From positions 124,001-188,000 of the forward strand of contig NZ_JAHQYH010000001.1 of NCBI RefSeq assembly GCF_019061205.1: DNA of 64,000 bases, in the 5' to 3' direction. The position numbers were made by a program, and so were the translations under genes. Of this stretch, positions 7,740 through 17,849 are shown in pieces. The DNA comes from Apilactobacillus waqarii (GTDB taxonomy: Bacteria; Bacillota; Bacilli; Lactobacillales; Lactobacillaceae). Position 1 is the first letter of the stretch. Every line of letters starts with the position of its first letter. The notes beneath the pieces were generated by a model. It was given only the letters and a program-made list of their open reading frames with translations. It searched no databases and was not told the origin of the DNA.

Positions 7740-10154
7740 TTGAATTTAGCAAAAGTAATTGTTGACGTGCCAACAATGCAAACTAACGAACCATATACTT
7801 ACTTAGTGCCAGATGAGTTAAACGATAAGCTCCAAAAGGGGATGCGTGTCATTGTTCCATTTGGAAATGGTGGACGTAAAATTCAGGGAATCGTTTGGGA
7901 TATTGATAATAATGGAACCTTTGACGGTGAATTAAAGGAAATTTCAGGACTATTGGATTTAGATCCAGTTTTGAACCCAGAATTACTAGATATGTCCAAA
8001 TGGATGGCAGAAAAGACCTATTCTTTTCAAATTAGTTGTATCTTAACGATGCTACCCAGCGTAATGAGAGCAAAGTATCAAAAACAATTAGTATTAAATG
8101 ATTCAAGTGAAATCGACGACTATATTTTATCCATTTTTGGTGATGATAATGTCGTTGATTTTGATGTGGATGAATACCCAGCCAGTGTATTAAAGAAGAT
8201 TATTCAATATCGTAAAGAAAACAAGCTTTCTGTTGAATATAAGGTTTCAGATGGTGCCAAGGCTAAAAAGATTTATGCTATTAAACCGAACTTAACAACT
8301 GAGCAAGCAAATGATGAATTAACTAAGGTTCGTAAGAACTCAAAGAATTTAATTAAAATTCTCGATTTTATCATTAACCATAATGATAAAGAGATTGCGC
8401 AACGCAAGTTAGTTCATGATTTTGATATTCCCGAAGCTGCTATTAAAAGTGCGGTGGACAAGGGATGGTTTACTAGGTTCTTGCAAGAAGAATACCGTAA
8501 TCCATACCAAGGAAAAGTTGGCACCAACAAACCTTTAAAGTTAAACGATGATCAACAAAGTGCCGTTGATAGAATTAGCGCTGCAACAAAGCGCGACCAG
8601 GATACTGTTTTCTTACTAGAGGGAGTTACCGGCTCTGGAAAGACTGAAGTATACCTTCAATCAATCCAAAAGGCGCTTGAATTAGGTAAGACTGCTTTAA
8701 TGTTAGTTCCCGAAATTTCGTTAACTCCTCAGATGGTCAAAAGAGTTAAAGGTCGATTTGGTAATCGAGTAGCAATGTTACATAGTGGTTTATCGAATGG
8801 TGAAAAATATGATGAATGGCGCAGAGTCAACAATGGTGAAGCTGACGTGGTCGTTGGAGCACGTTCTGCCATCTTTGCCCCGATAGATAATATCGGTATC
8901 ATCATCATGGATGAAGAACATGAAGCTAGTTATAAGCAAGATGATTCTCCTCGATACCATACAAGAGACGTTGCCAAGTGGCGAGCAAGTTTTCATAACT
9001 GTCCGTTAGTTTTAGGTAGTGCCACTCCTTCATTGGAATCAAGAGCAAGAGCTACCAAGGGTGTTTACCAACTAATTAAACTTCCACACAGAATCAATAA
9101 CCAAGCCTTACCAGAGGTTAGGGTTATCGATATGAAGGAAGAGGTTAAAAATAGTGGTCAGGAAGATTTTTCATCTGAATTATTATCAGCAATCAATAAT
9201 CGTTTACAAAAACACGAACAGATTGTGTTGATGCTAAATCGCAGAGGATACTCCTCCTTTGTCATGTGTCGTAGTTGTGGTTTCGTATTGCATTGTCCAA
9301 ACTGTGATATCTCACTTACTTTGCACATGGATTCTAGAACGATGAAGTGTCACTACTGTGGTCACGAAGAACCAATTCCTAACAAGTGTAAAAACTGTGG
9401 TAGTAAAAAAATCAGATACTACGGTACTGGAACCCAAAAAGTCCAAGAAAAGCTTCAGTCATTGGTACCCAACGCTCGCATCTTAAGAATGGACGTTGAT
9501 ACCACGAGAAGAAAAGGTTCACACGAACGAATTTTACAAAAGTTTGGTAACGGTGAAGCCGATATTTTACTTGGAACTCAAATGATTGCGAAGGGATTGG
9601 ACTTTCCTAACGTTACACTTGTTGGTGTTTTGAATGCTGATACCTCCCTTGATTTACCTGATTTCCGTTCTAGTGAAAGAACATTTAACCTATTAACTCA
9701 GGTGAGTGGACGTGCTGGTCGAGCAGAGAAAAAAGGATTGGTTTACATTCAAACCTTTAATCCTGATCACTATGCGATTAGACTAGCGCAAAGACAGGAC
9801 TATGAATTGTTCTATCGTAAGGAAATGAATGTTAGACATCAAACTAACTATCCACCTTACTATTTCACTGTTAAGATATCAGCATCTGATGTCAACGAAG
9901 CTAAGGCAGCTGCTAAGATGTATGAAATTGCTAAGATTTTAAAGGCAAAGCTAAGTGACCAAGCAATTATGTTAGGACCATCACCTAGTTCAATCTTAAG
10001 ATTAAAGAATAAGTACTACTATCAAATTATTATTAAATATAAAAATGAGCCAAATATGAAACCATGTTTGGAATATATATTGAATCATTATCAAAAGGAT
10101 GCTCAAAAGGGACTATACGTAAACATAGACCCTGATCCTTTGAACTTTATGTAA
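7740..10154 (+). CDS. priA: PriA, primosomal replication-restart helicase
   Basis: Superfamily 2 DNA helicase that reloads the replisome at collapsed forks. It has an N-terminal DNA-binding domain, Walker A (EGVTGSGKTEVYLQ), a DEEH box (IIMDEEHEASYKQ), eight zinc-binding cysteines (CRSCGFVLHCPNCD, CHYCGHEEPIPNKCKNCG) and the motif QVSGRAGRAEKKG. Length 804 is typical. TTG 7740 is preceded by AAGGGGGAG. In B. subtilis def lies between priA and fmt; here it is absent. Confidence 0.96.
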   Translation: MNLAKVIVDVPTMQTNEPYTYLVPDELNDKLQKGMRVIVPFGNGGRKIQGIVWDIDNNGTFDGELKEISGLLDLDPVLNPELLDMSKWMAEKTYSFQISCILTMLPSVMRAKYQKQLVLNDSSEIDDYILSIFGDDNVVDFDVDEYPASVLKKIIQYRKENKLSVEYKVSDGAKAKKIYAIKPNLTTEQANDELTKVRKNSKNLIKILDFIINHNDKEIAQRKLVHDFDIPEAAIKSAVDKGWFTRFLQEEYRNPYQGKVGTNKPLKLNDDQQSAVDRISAATKRDQDTVFLLEGVTGSGKTEVYLQSIQKALELGKTALMLVPEISLTPQMVKRVKGRFGNRVAMLHSGLSNGEKYDEWRRVNNGEADVVVGARSAIFAPIDNIGIIIMDEEHEASYKQDDSPRYHTRDVAKWRASFHNCPLVLGSATPSLESRARATKGVYQLIKLPHRINNQALPEVRVIDMKEEVKNSGQEDFSSELLSAINNRLQKHEQIVLMLNRRGYSSFVMCRSCGFVLHCPNCDISLTLHMDSRTMKCHYCGHEEPIPNKCKNCGSKKIRYYGTGTQKVQEKLQSLVPNARILRMDVDTTRRKGSHERILQKFGNGEADILLGTQMIAKGLDFPNVTLVGVLNADTSLDLPDFRSSERTFNLLTQVSGRAGRAEKKGLVYIQTFNPDHYAIRLAQRQDYELFYRKEMNVRHQTNYPPYYFTVKISASDVNEAKAAAKMYEIAKILKAKLSDQAIMLGPSPSSILRLKNKYYYQIIIKYKNEPNMKPCLEYILNHYQKDAQKGLYVNIDPDPLNFM

Positions 10155-10167
10155 GGATGTAGATAAA

Positions 10168-11124
10168 ATGAAAAAAGTTGTATTTATGGGAACACCATCA
10201 TTTGCAGTTCCTGTATTAAAAGGGTTAGTGGAAAGTGACGACTATGATGTACAAGCAGTTGTTACTCAACCAGATCGACCTTTTGGAAGAAAAAGAGTAT
10301 TAAAACCATCACCAGTGAAGGAAGCAGCACAAGAATTATCAATTCCAGTGCTTCAGCCTGAAAAAATTAGTGGTAGTGATGAAATGGCTAAGATTATAGA
10401 CATTAGTCCTGATTTCATTATCACCGCTGCTTTTGGTCAATTCTTACCTGAAAAGCTATTGAATGCTGCAAAGATTGCCGCAGTTAACGTTCACGGTTCA
10501 TTGTTACCAAAATACCGCGGTGGTGCACCCGTTCAATATTCATTGATTAATGGTGATAAGCAAACAGGAATTTCAATCATGTACATGGTTAAGAAGATGG
10601 ATGCTGGGGATGTCTTATCTCAACAAGCATTGGAAATTCAACCAGATGATGATACCCAATCATTATTTGATAAGTTAAGTATCATTGGTCGTGATTTACT
10701 TCTTGAAACTTTACCTAAGGTGGCTACTGGGGATGTTAACCCAATTCCACAAGATGAAGACAAGGTGGTATTTTCACCAAACATCACAAGAGAACAAGAA
10801 GAATTAGACTTCACAAAGCCAGCCTTTCTAGTCGATAGAAAGATTAGAGCACTACGTCCATCACCAAATGCATTTGCTATGATGTTAGGTAAACGTACTA
10901 AGTTCTGGAGTGCTAAACCTTTAGATGAAACCACTGACTTAAAACCTGGCCAAGTGGTTGAAAAGACAAAGAAAGCTTTGAAGATTGCCTGTGGAGACGG
11001 AACTGTCCTACAACTTTTGGAAATCCAACCTTCAGGTAAACCAAAGCAACTAATCAACGCCTTCTTAAATGGTGCTGGTCAATCAATTCAACAAGGAGAT
11101 ATGGTGATAGAAGATGTCAAGTAA
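10168..11124 (+). CDS. fmt: Methionyl-tRNA formyltransferase
   Basis: Transfers the formyl group of 10-formyl-THF to Met-tRNAfMet. The N-terminal FMGTPSFAVPVL motif, the catalytic segment NVHGSLLPKYRGGAPVQ and the C-terminal tRNA-binding domain are present; length 318 is usual. Its substrate depends on folD and fhs, both in this window. It overlaps rsmB by 11 bases. Confidence 0.96.
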   Translation: MKKVVFMGTPSFAVPVLKGLVESDDYDVQAVVTQPDRPFGRKRVLKPSPVKEAAQELSIPVLQPEKISGSDEMAKIIDISPDFIITAAFGQFLPEKLLNAAKIAAVNVHGSLLPKYRGGAPVQYSLINGDKQTGISIMYMVKKMDAGDVLSQQALEIQPDDDTQSLFDKLSIIGRDLLLETLPKVATGDVNPIPQDEDKVVFSPNITREQEELDFTKPAFLVDRKIRALRPSPNAFAMMLGKRTKFWSAKPLDETTDLKPGQVVEKTKKALKIACGDGTVLQLLEIQPSGKPKQLINAFLNGAGQSIQQGDMVIEDVK

Positions 11125-12451
11125 CCCTAGATTACTGGCTGTAAAGACGCTTAGTAAAATTTCAAACGGAGCATACTCCAACCTACAACTAAACCAAGTC
11201 ATTGAAAATAGTGACTTAAGCAGTCGTGATATCGCATTGCTTACCAACATTGTTTACGGTGTTATTCAACATCGTTTAACATTGGAATACCAATTAAATC
11301 ACTTCCTAAAGAATGCCAATAAGGTTGATGATTGGGTCAAGGAATTGTTGTATTCTGCGATTTATCAAATGGAATACTTGGATAAAATTCCTACCAGAGC
11401 CGTTTTTAATGAAACCATCAAGATTGCTAAGAAAATGGGTCATGACGGAATTAGAAGACTAGTTACTGGTGTTCTCCACCAAATTGAAAGAAAAGGATTA
11501 CCTGACTTTTCTGATATCGATGATCCAATTAAAAAACTTTCAATTGAATACAGTATTTCTGAATGGATGATTGAAGAGTTGAATAAACAAGTGGGTGAAG
11601 AAAAGACACTTTCCATCCTAAAGAGTATTAATCAACCTTCAAAGCAATCAGTGCGTTTTAATTCTAAGTTAATTAGTAAGCAATCATTATCAGATAAATT
11701 AAAAGCAGATGGCTATGGTGTGCAAAACAGTAAACTGGTTGAATCAGGATTAATCTTAACCAAGAAGTCTGCTAGTTACAGTGATACTTTTAAGAATGGT
11801 CAAATGACAATTCAAGACGAAAGTGCAATGTTACCAGTTGAATCCATGGATATTAAAGAATCTGATGTAATCCTAGATGCCTGTTCAGCACCTGGTGGAA
11901 AGACCACTCAAATTGCAGAACACCTATCCAAAGAAGCTGGTGGCCATGTTGAAGCATTGGACTTGCACAATAATCGCTTGAAACAAGTGCAAAAGAATGC
12001 CAAACGACTAGGCGTTAGTGATGTTTTATCCACTCAAGCTTGTGATGCTAGAAATCTTGATGATTTATATGATGATGAAACATTCAACCAAATTTTAATT
12101 GATGCACCATGTTCAGGAATTGGTTTAATTAGAAGAAAACCAGAAATTAGATACGAAAAGAAGATGGAAGATGTTAAAAAATTAGCATCCATTCAATTGG
12201 ACATCTTAACTTCTGCTGCCAAAAAACTTAAAAAAGGTGGTAAGCTAGTTTACAGTACTTGTACCATCTTAAATCAAGAAAATTCAGACGTAATTGCTGA
12301 ATTCTTAAAACAAAATCCTGATTTTAAACGTGTTGATCCAGTTTCCAAAATGGGTATTCCGCTAAATGATGGTTACATTCGAATCTATCCAGATGACTAC
12401 GATTCAGATGGATTCTTCGTATGTAATTTAATAAAAAACGGTGGTGAATAG
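11114..12451 (+). CDS. rsmB: RsmB, 16S rRNA (cytosine-967-C5)-methyltransferase
   Basis: The N-terminal NusB-like domain (residues about 1-130) is followed by a SAM-dependent domain with LDACSAPGGKTTQIAEHL, the catalytic DAPCSGIGLIRRKPE and YSTCTILNQEN, the two cysteines expected of m5C RNA methyltransferases. At 445 residues it is normal. The start lies inside the end of fmt, suggesting coupling. In B. subtilis rlmN separates this gene from prpC; here prpC follows after 2 bases. Confidence 0.95.
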   Translation: MSSNPRLLAVKTLSKISNGAYSNLQLNQVIENSDLSSRDIALLTNIVYGVIQHRLTLEYQLNHFLKNANKVDDWVKELLYSAIYQMEYLDKIPTRAVFNETIKIAKKMGHDGIRRLVTGVLHQIERKGLPDFSDIDDPIKKLSIEYSISEWMIEELNKQVGEEKTLSILKSINQPSKQSVRFNSKLISKQSLSDKLKADGYGVQNSKLVESGLILTKKSASYSDTFKNGQMTIQDESAMLPVESMDIKESDVILDACSAPGGKTTQIAEHLSKEAGGHVEALDLHNNRLKQVQKNAKRLGVSDVLSTQACDARNLDDLYDDETFNQILIDAPCSGIGLIRRKPEIRYEKKMEDVKKLASIQLDILTSAAKKLKKGGKLVYSTCTILNQENSDVIAEFLKQNPDFKRVDPVSKMGIPLNDGYIRIYPDDYDSDGFFVCNLIKNGGE

Positions 12452-12453
12452 AA

Positions 12454-13185
12454 ATGGAAGTTGCTGCTAATTCTGTTATTGGTAAACAGAGAATTAGTAA
12501 TGAAGATTATGTTGGCTATTTTAAAAATCAACAAGGCGCTTTAATTGCAATCCTGGCCGATGGAGTCGGTGGAAGCAATGGTGGTGAAATTGCTGCTTCA
12601 ACAGCGGTTGATTTTATTGGACAAGCTTTTCAAAATCATCATATTAGTTCAATTATCGATACTAAAGCATGGCTATCTCAAACGATTAGCGATGTAAATA
12701 ATAAGATTGTTGAAATGGGAATTAAGGATGAAAGTTTAAGTAAAATGGCAACTACTGTTGTTGTCGCATTGTTCTTTGGAAATCAATATCTACTAACCCA
12801 TCTGGGTGATAGTCGTTGTTATCTATTAAGAAGTAGTCAACTTAAGCAACTTACCGTTGATCATTCATACATCAATTTTTTAATTGAAAAAGGCGAAGTT
12901 AAAAATGGAGAAAACATCGATTCCAATTTACAAAACGTAATTGTAAAGGGATTGGGCGTTTCTTCAGATGCAGATGTCGATATCTCAAATATTCAATTTA
13001 GACCAGGTGATCAACTATTATTATGTAGTGATGGTTTAACCAAAATGGTTAGTGATGAGACAATCTCAAAAATTTTAAACATGCGATTAAGTGGAAGACA
13101 AAAGGTTGATCGTCTAATTGATACTGCCAATGATAATGGTGGAAAAGATAATATTTCTGCTATTTTAATCGATGATTTAGGTTAG
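12454..13185 (+). CDS. prpC: PP2C-type Ser/Thr phosphatase (Stp/PrpC)
   Basis: Metal-dependent protein phosphatase that reverses phosphorylation by the neighbouring kinase. The metal-binding signatures ISNEDYVGYF, LADGVGGSNGGEIAA, THLGDSRCYLLR, LLCSDGLTKMVSD and GGKDNISAILI are in the expected order. Length 243 is typical. It is 12 bases upstream of the kinase gene. Confidence 0.95.
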   Translation: MEVAANSVIGKQRISNEDYVGYFKNQQGALIAILADGVGGSNGGEIAASTAVDFIGQAFQNHHISSIIDTKAWLSQTISDVNNKIVEMGIKDESLSKMATTVVVALFFGNQYLLTHLGDSRCYLLRSSQLKQLTVDHSYINFLIEKGEVKNGENIDSNLQNVIVKGLGVSSDADVDISNIQFRPGDQLLLCSDGLTKMVSDETISKILNMRLSGRQKVDRLIDTANDNGGKDNISAILIDDLG

Positions 13186-13197
13186 GAGTGATCGTTT

Positions 13198-15093
13198 ATG
13201 GAAAAAGGGTACGTTTTAAATGACCGCTACAAAATCATTGATAAGATTGGTGAAGGTGGGATGGTTAATGTTTATCTTTCATATGATATGAAGGAAAACC
13301 GTCTTGTCACAATTAAGATTATTCGAATTGATTTTCAAGGTAGTCAAAAAGCTAAACGTCATTTTAAGTATGAAAAGCTAGCGATTAATAAATTAAAGAG
13401 CAAGCATATTGCCCAGGTATATGACTTAAATCAATCAGGTGATTTACAATATCTAGTAACCGAATACGTTGATGGACAGGACTTAAAGAATTATATTCAA
13501 AAGTACTATCCAATCAGTATTAATAAAGTTATTGCAATCATGACACAACTAATTGATGCTGTATATGAAGCTCATAGTCATGGAATTATTCACCGTGATT
13601 TAAAGCCACAAAACGTGTTGATTGATAAAAAAGGTGTCGTTAAAGTAACAGACTTTGGAATTGCTTTAATTGAAAATCAAAATGCTTTAACTCAAACCAA
13701 TGCGGTTGTTGGTTCAATCCACTATATTTCGCCAGAACAAGCATTGGGAAAGAAGGTTACTACCCAATCAGATGTTTATTCATTGGGAATTATCCTATAC
13801 GAACTGCTTACAGGTAAGGTTCCTTTTGATGGTGATTCACCAGTAAACATTGCGATGAAGCATACTAAGGAAAACTTGCCTTCGATAATTGAACAAAATA
13901 GTCTAGTTACTCAAGCATTGGAAAATGTTGTGATTAAGGCAACCGCTAAGAAATTATCTGATCGCTATAGTTCTGTTTTGGACATGAAGGCAGACCTCCT
14001 TACTTCAATGAGTAAAGAAAGAATGGATGAAGCTAAATTACACTTCATGATTCCGAAAACTGAGATCGATGATGGTGAAACCAAAGTATTGGAACTAAAG
14101 GATTTAAACAAATATCATGATCATCATTTAGGCGATGAACATGAATACAAGGATAAATACCGAATCTTTAAATTGCTAACATTAATTGTGATACTATTTG
14201 CCTTTATTTCAGGAATATTCTTATTTTTTAACTTTACTTTCTTCACACGAGTAACGGTACCAAACGTTTCCAACATGTCGATTAGTAAAGCTAAGAAGGT
14301 TTTAAAGAAGTCCCATTTAATTGTCAGCAAGGTGAAGTACACTTATAACACTGATGTTGCTGTTAATAAGGTAATTGGTACTAATCCAGCCAAGGGAACC
14401 AAGATGATCAACCATTCTGGAATTGTTTTGAAGGTTTCAGGTGGTTATAAGAAGGTCAAGATGGATAATTACTTAGGCGATTCAGTCGATTCTGCTGAGC
14501 ATTCATTGACAACAATGGGATTCACTGTTAAGAAGTCATACAGTTATGACACTTCATTTAAGTCGGATACCATTCTTAGCCAAAGTATTCGTCCTGGAAC
14601 CTTGGTGGAACCACATAACACTACAATTGACTTGGTAGTAGCGGTTAACACTAGAAATTTTAAGATGGTGAATTTAATTGGTAAGACCGAAGAACAGGCG
14701 AGAAACTATGCTAAGGAAAATCATTTAAACGTTAAGGTTTTCTACGAAAATTCTAAGAGTCAATCTGCTGGAAAAGTCTACCAACAAAGTCCATCAACTG
14801 GTTTATTGTTAAGTTACGGTGATGAGGTAGAACTTTGGGTATCAAAGGGAAACTCTGATAACAAAAATCTAAGAAGAAGCGTTAACGTATCGGTAAAATT
14901 AACTTATAAAAAGGTTGATAATAGTGGCCTGAATAAGATTACAATCTATTCTAATAAGGATGGCGGTAACGAAAAATTCTATCGGACCATCTATATAAAT
15001 AAAGATACAACCATCAGCATTCCTTACAGTTTGAAGAAAAATCAAAAACCACAATATCGAATTTATCGAAATGGTGATTTGATAATGAAGTAA
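13198..15093 (+). CDS. prkC: PASTA-domain Ser/Thr protein kinase (PrkC/StkP family)
   Basis: Membrane kinase that senses peptidoglycan fragments or lipid II and controls cell-wall metabolism. The cytoplasmic kinase domain spans residues about 10-275: glycine loop IGEGGMVNVY, VTIKII lysine, HRDLKPQNVLID and DFGIA, followed by SIHYISPEQA. One transmembrane helix lies at about 322-345 (LLTLIVILFAFISGIFLFF). Three PASTA repeats follow (about 350-560), then a serine/lysine-rich extension of about 75 residues with no recognised domain. It is paired with prpC and precedes rsgA, as in Bacillus. Confidence 0.95.
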   Translation: MEKGYVLNDRYKIIDKIGEGGMVNVYLSYDMKENRLVTIKIIRIDFQGSQKAKRHFKYEKLAINKLKSKHIAQVYDLNQSGDLQYLVTEYVDGQDLKNYIQKYYPISINKVIAIMTQLIDAVYEAHSHGIIHRDLKPQNVLIDKKGVVKVTDFGIALIENQNALTQTNAVVGSIHYISPEQALGKKVTTQSDVYSLGIILYELLTGKVPFDGDSPVNIAMKHTKENLPSIIEQNSLVTQALENVVIKATAKKLSDRYSSVLDMKADLLTSMSKERMDEAKLHFMIPKTEIDDGETKVLELKDLNKYHDHHLGDEHEYKDKYRIFKLLTLIVILFAFISGIFLFFNFTFFTRVTVPNVSNMSISKAKKVLKKSHLIVSKVKYTYNTDVAVNKVIGTNPAKGTKMINHSGIVLKVSGGYKKVKMDNYLGDSVDSAEHSLTTMGFTVKKSYSYDTSFKSDTILSQSIRPGTLVEPHNTTIDLVVAVNTRNFKMVNLIGKTEEQARNYAKENHLNVKVFYENSKSQSAGKVYQQSPSTGLLLSYGDEVELWVSKGNSDNKNLRRSVNVSVKLTYKKVDNSGLNKITIYSNKDGGNEKFYRTIYINKDTTISIPYSLKKNQKPQYRIYRNGDLIMK

Positions 15094-15106
15094 TGCAAGG
15101 TATAAT
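15079..15106 (+). promoter_or_regulatory. Predicted sigma-A promoter for rsgA-rpe-thiN
   Basis: TTGATA at 15079-15084 and TATAAT at 15101-15106 are separated by 16 bases. The -35 box lies in the last codons of prkC. No terminator separates prkC from rsgA, so this would be an internal promoter. Confidence 0.55.
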
Positions 15107-15138
15107 AAAAATAGTAAATAAATTAACGAGGTGATACA

Positions 15139-16038
15139 TTGGCTGAAGGAAAAATTTTCCAATCCCTAAGTGGATTCTATGATATTATTAGTGACGGAAA
15201 GATATACCGAACAAGAGCTAGAGGTAACTTTAGAAAAAGAAAAATAACTCCTTTAGTTGGTGATGACGTCGAGTTTGAATCCAGTTCACAAAAGGAAGGA
15301 TACTTACTAAAGATTTTTGATCGTAAAAATTCATTGGTGAGACCTCCAATTGCAAACATTGATCAAGCCGTCGTTGTTACCTCCGCTGTTCAGCCAGATT
15401 TTTCATATAACTTGTTAGACCGTCAATTGGTTGCGGTTGAAATTAACAAAATTACACCAATTATCTACTTTACTAAGACTGATTTATTAGATGATAAACA
15501 ACTTGAGTACTTTAAAGGTGTTAAGAGAGTATATGAACAAGCTGGATATAAGGTTATCCTTCCTAGTAACAGCGAGGATAAAGCTGAATCAGTTAATGAA
15601 ATTAAATCATTGTTTAAAAATAAAGAAACTGTCTTTATGGGTCAAACAGGGGCAGGTAAATCAACATTGTTGAATCAAATCTCTCCTGATTTAAACTTAG
15701 CAACTGGTGAAATTTCCATGGCATTAAACCGTGGTAAACATACAACTAGAAAAGTCAGCTTTATTCAAATTAATAATGGATTAGTAGCTGATACACCTGG
15801 TTTCTCATCTTACGAAGCTTTTGATATCAGACCTGAAGAACTAAGGGATTACTTCCCTGAATTCAGAGCAAATGCTGATAGATGTAAATTCAGGGGATGT
15901 GTTCACATTAACGAACCTGGTTGTGCAATCAAGGCAATGTTAGATGAAGATGAACTATCACATGAACGCTATCATGATTATGTTCAGTTATATGATCTAT
16001 TAAAGAATAAAAAGCCAATTTACAATAAAAAGAAATGA
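15139..16038 (+). CDS. rsgA: RsgA, ribosome small-subunit maturation GTPase
   Basis: Circularly permuted GTPase that helps late 30S assembly. After an N-terminal OB-fold, the G4 motif (TKTDLLD) precedes G1 (GQTGAGKSTLLNQ) and G3 (DTPGFSSY), which shows the permutation. The C-terminal zinc motif is CKFRGCVHINEPGCAIK. The start is TTG 15139, with GAGGTG 5 bases upstream. Length 299 is usual. Confidence 0.95.
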   Translation: MAEGKIFQSLSGFYDIISDGKIYRTRARGNFRKRKITPLVGDDVEFESSSQKEGYLLKIFDRKNSLVRPPIANIDQAVVVTSAVQPDFSYNLLDRQLVAVEINKITPIIYFTKTDLLDDKQLEYFKGVKRVYEQAGYKVILPSNSEDKAESVNEIKSLFKNKETVFMGQTGAGKSTLLNQISPDLNLATGEISMALNRGKHTTRKVSFIQINNGLVADTPGFSSYEAFDIRPEELRDYFPEFRANADRCKFRGCVHINEPGCAIKAMLDEDELSHERYHDYVQLYDLLKNKKPIYNKKK

Positions 16039-16048
16039 GGAATTAATA

Positions 16049-16699
16049 ATGATTAAAGTAGCACCATCAATCTTAAGTGCAGATTACTTAAACCTACAAA
16101 GAGATATTGAAAAAGTCGAAAAGGACGCAGAACTATTACATATCGATGTAATGGACGGCTCATTTGTCCCAGCAATTTCATACGGTCCAAACTGGGTTCC
16201 ACAAATCAAAAAGATCTCTAACTTAGTATTAGATGTTCACTTGATGGTAGTTAACCCTGAAAGATTCGTTGACGAATTTGCAAACAAGGGTGCTGATATT
16301 ATCGGTGTACACGTTGAAGCAACTCCACACATTCACCGTGCTTTACAAATGATTAAGAACAAGGGTGTTAAGGCTGAAGTAGTAATCAACCCAGGTACTC
16401 CTGTAGAAGCTATCAAACCAGTACTATACATGGTTGACCAAGTTCTAGTAATGACTGTTAACCCAGGTTTTGGTGGTCAAAAGTTCCTAGATGAAACTGT
16501 TAAGAAAATCAAGCAATTAGACGATATCAAGAAGGATGAAGGATACGACTTTGACATCGAAATTGATGGTGGAGTTAACAACGAAACTGTTCAAGCTGCT
16601 GCTAAAGCTGGTGCAACTGTTGCAGTTGCCGGTTCATACGTATTCGGTGCTGAAAATCCTGCTGAAAGAATTCAAGCAATTAAGGACGCTACTAAATAA
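16049..16699 (+). CDS. rpe: Ribulose-phosphate 3-epimerase
   Basis: Interconverts ribulose 5-phosphate and xylulose 5-phosphate. It has the TIM-barrel motifs APSILSADY, HIDVMDGSFVP, DVHLMV, VMTVNPGFGGQKF and EIDGGVN, and the normal length of 216. In a heterofermenter this step feeds phosphoketolase, though no phosphoketolase gene lies in the window. It is followed by thiN after 2 bases. Confidence 0.96.
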   Translation: MIKVAPSILSADYLNLQRDIEKVEKDAELLHIDVMDGSFVPAISYGPNWVPQIKKISNLVLDVHLMVVNPERFVDEFANKGADIIGVHVEATPHIHRALQMIKNKGVKAEVVINPGTPVEAIKPVLYMVDQVLVMTVNPGFGGQKFLDETVKKIKQLDDIKKDEGYDFDIEIDGGVNNETVQAAAKAGATVAVAGSYVFGAENPAERIQAIKDATK

Positions 16700-16701
16700 T
16701 T

Positions 16702-17349
16702 ATGAAAACGATCAATTTATTAGTCGGTGGGCCAACTGATTTATGGCCTGATAGTTTAAGACAAGGCGAAATCGATGGCGATTGGATTGGAGTCGATCGA
16801 GGAAATGTTTGGTTAGTTCAAATGGGAATTAAGCCACTAATTTCAATTGGTGATTTTGATTCAATGGATCAATCCGAATTTGAAATTATTTCAAACAATG
16901 TTTCTGATATTCGAACTTATAATCCTGATAAAGACTATACTGATACCCAACTAGCATTTAAGATTGCATCTGACGAACTAAAGGCGGATGTTATTAATAT
17001 CTTTGGTGCCACTGGTGGTAGAATTGATCACTTTATTTCTAACTACTTATTGGCGACTGAACCTAAATTTAGGGATATCGTTGAAAAAATTAGAATTATT
17101 GATAAACAAAATGTAATCCAATACTTTACTCCAGGAGAACATGAAATTACAAAGATTGATATGATGCGTTACTTAGCATTTATTCCAATGAATGCGATGC
17201 ATTTATCAATTCATGATGCGGTATACAAATTGGATAACTACTATGTTGAAAGACCGTTTGCTTATTCCAGTAATCAATTCGATGGTGATAAATGTCACTT
17301 CGATTTTGATAATGGGGTATTATGTGTGATTCAAAGTAAAGATGCATAG
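16702..17349 (+). CDS. thiN: Thiamine pyrophosphokinase
   Basis: Makes thiamine diphosphate from thiamine and ATP. GDFDSMDQSEFE, the DKDYTDTQLAF motif and GATGGRIDHFISNYLL match the family; length 215 is normal. Its position after rpe is the same as in Bacillus. It ends the rsgA unit at a strong terminator. Confidence 0.93.
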   Translation: MKTINLLVGGPTDLWPDSLRQGEIDGDWIGVDRGNVWLVQMGIKPLISIGDFDSMDQSEFEIISNNVSDIRTYNPDKDYTDTQLAFKIASDELKADVINIFGATGGRIDHFISNYLLATEPKFRDIVEKIRIIDKQNVIQYFTPGEHEITKIDMMRYLAFIPMNAMHLSIHDAVYKLDNYYVERPFAYSSNQFDGDKCHFDFDNGVLCVIQSKDA

Positions 17350-17350
17350 A

Positions 17351-17384
17351 AAAAAGAGAACTGATTATATCAGTTCTCTTTTTT
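17351..17384 (+). terminator. Rho-independent terminator after thiN
   Basis: AGAGAACTGAT pairs with ATCAGTTCTCT around a three-base loop, with A-rich and T-rich flanks (17351-17384). Confidence 0.92.
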
Positions 17385-17398
17385 GTTATTTAGGGTAT

Positions 17399-17428
17399 AA
17401 AAAAAGTCTGACATTAAGAGTCAGACTT
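17399..17428 (-). terminator. Rho-independent terminator of rpmB (minus strand)
   Basis: AAGTCTGAC at 17404-17412 pairs with GTCAGACTT at 17420-17428; read on the minus strand the stem is followed by a run of T. Confidence 0.88.
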
Positions 17429-17436
17429 AAATATTG

Positions 17437-17622
17437 TTAGGCACGAGTAACTTTACCTGATTTTAGAGTACGGGCACTAACCCAAACTTTCTTAGGCTTT
17501 CCATCTACAAGGATACGAACCTTTTGTAGATTTGGCTTCCAGCTACGACGTGAAGAATTCAAAGCATGGGAACGTTTGTTACCATAATGAGTTCTTTTAC
17601 CATTAATAAAATCTTTAGCCAT
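17437..17622 (-). CDS. rpmB: 50S ribosomal protein L28
   Basis: Protein of 61 residues with the typical L28 pattern ([20 protein letters not shown]) and basic composition. It is transcribed against its neighbours, as in Bacillus, where rpmB faces the yloU (asp23) gene. A ribosome site (reverse of CCTCC at 17631-17635) precedes the ATG. Confidence 0.97.
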   Translation of the reverse strand: MAKDFINGKRTHYGNKRSHALNSSRRSWKPNLQKVRILVDGKPKKVWVSARTLKSGKVTRA

Positions 17623-17687
17623 TGGTAAATTCCTCCTTTAATTGATTTCTAGTCAAAAGCGTTGCTTTTATTACATCTCACTCTAAT

Positions 17688-17716
17688 AATTTAGCATATT
17701 GAAGCCTGTTTTGCAA
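17688..17716 (-). promoter_or_regulatory. Predicted promoter for rpmB (minus strand)
   Basis: On the minus strand TTGCAA (17711-17716) and TAAATT (17688-17693) are separated by 17 bases. A leader of about 60 bases would remain before rpmB. Confidence 0.45.
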
Positions 17717-17740
17717 TGCTTTTCTTTCAAGTGAATATAC

Positions 17741-17769
17741 TTGACAGCCTTCGCTATTCATTATATCAA
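17741..17769 (+). promoter_or_regulatory. Predicted promoter for asp23-fakA
   Basis: A consensus TTGACA at 17741-17746 is followed after 17 bases by TATCAA at 17764-17769. The -10 box is weak; TATATT-like boxes near 17800-17816 are alternatives. Confidence 0.4.
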
Positions 17770-17849
17770 TACTTTAGCTTTTTTTAAACATGTGGTAATA
17801 TTATATTACGAATATATTAAGAAATCTATCTTTTAAGGAGGCTATTGTG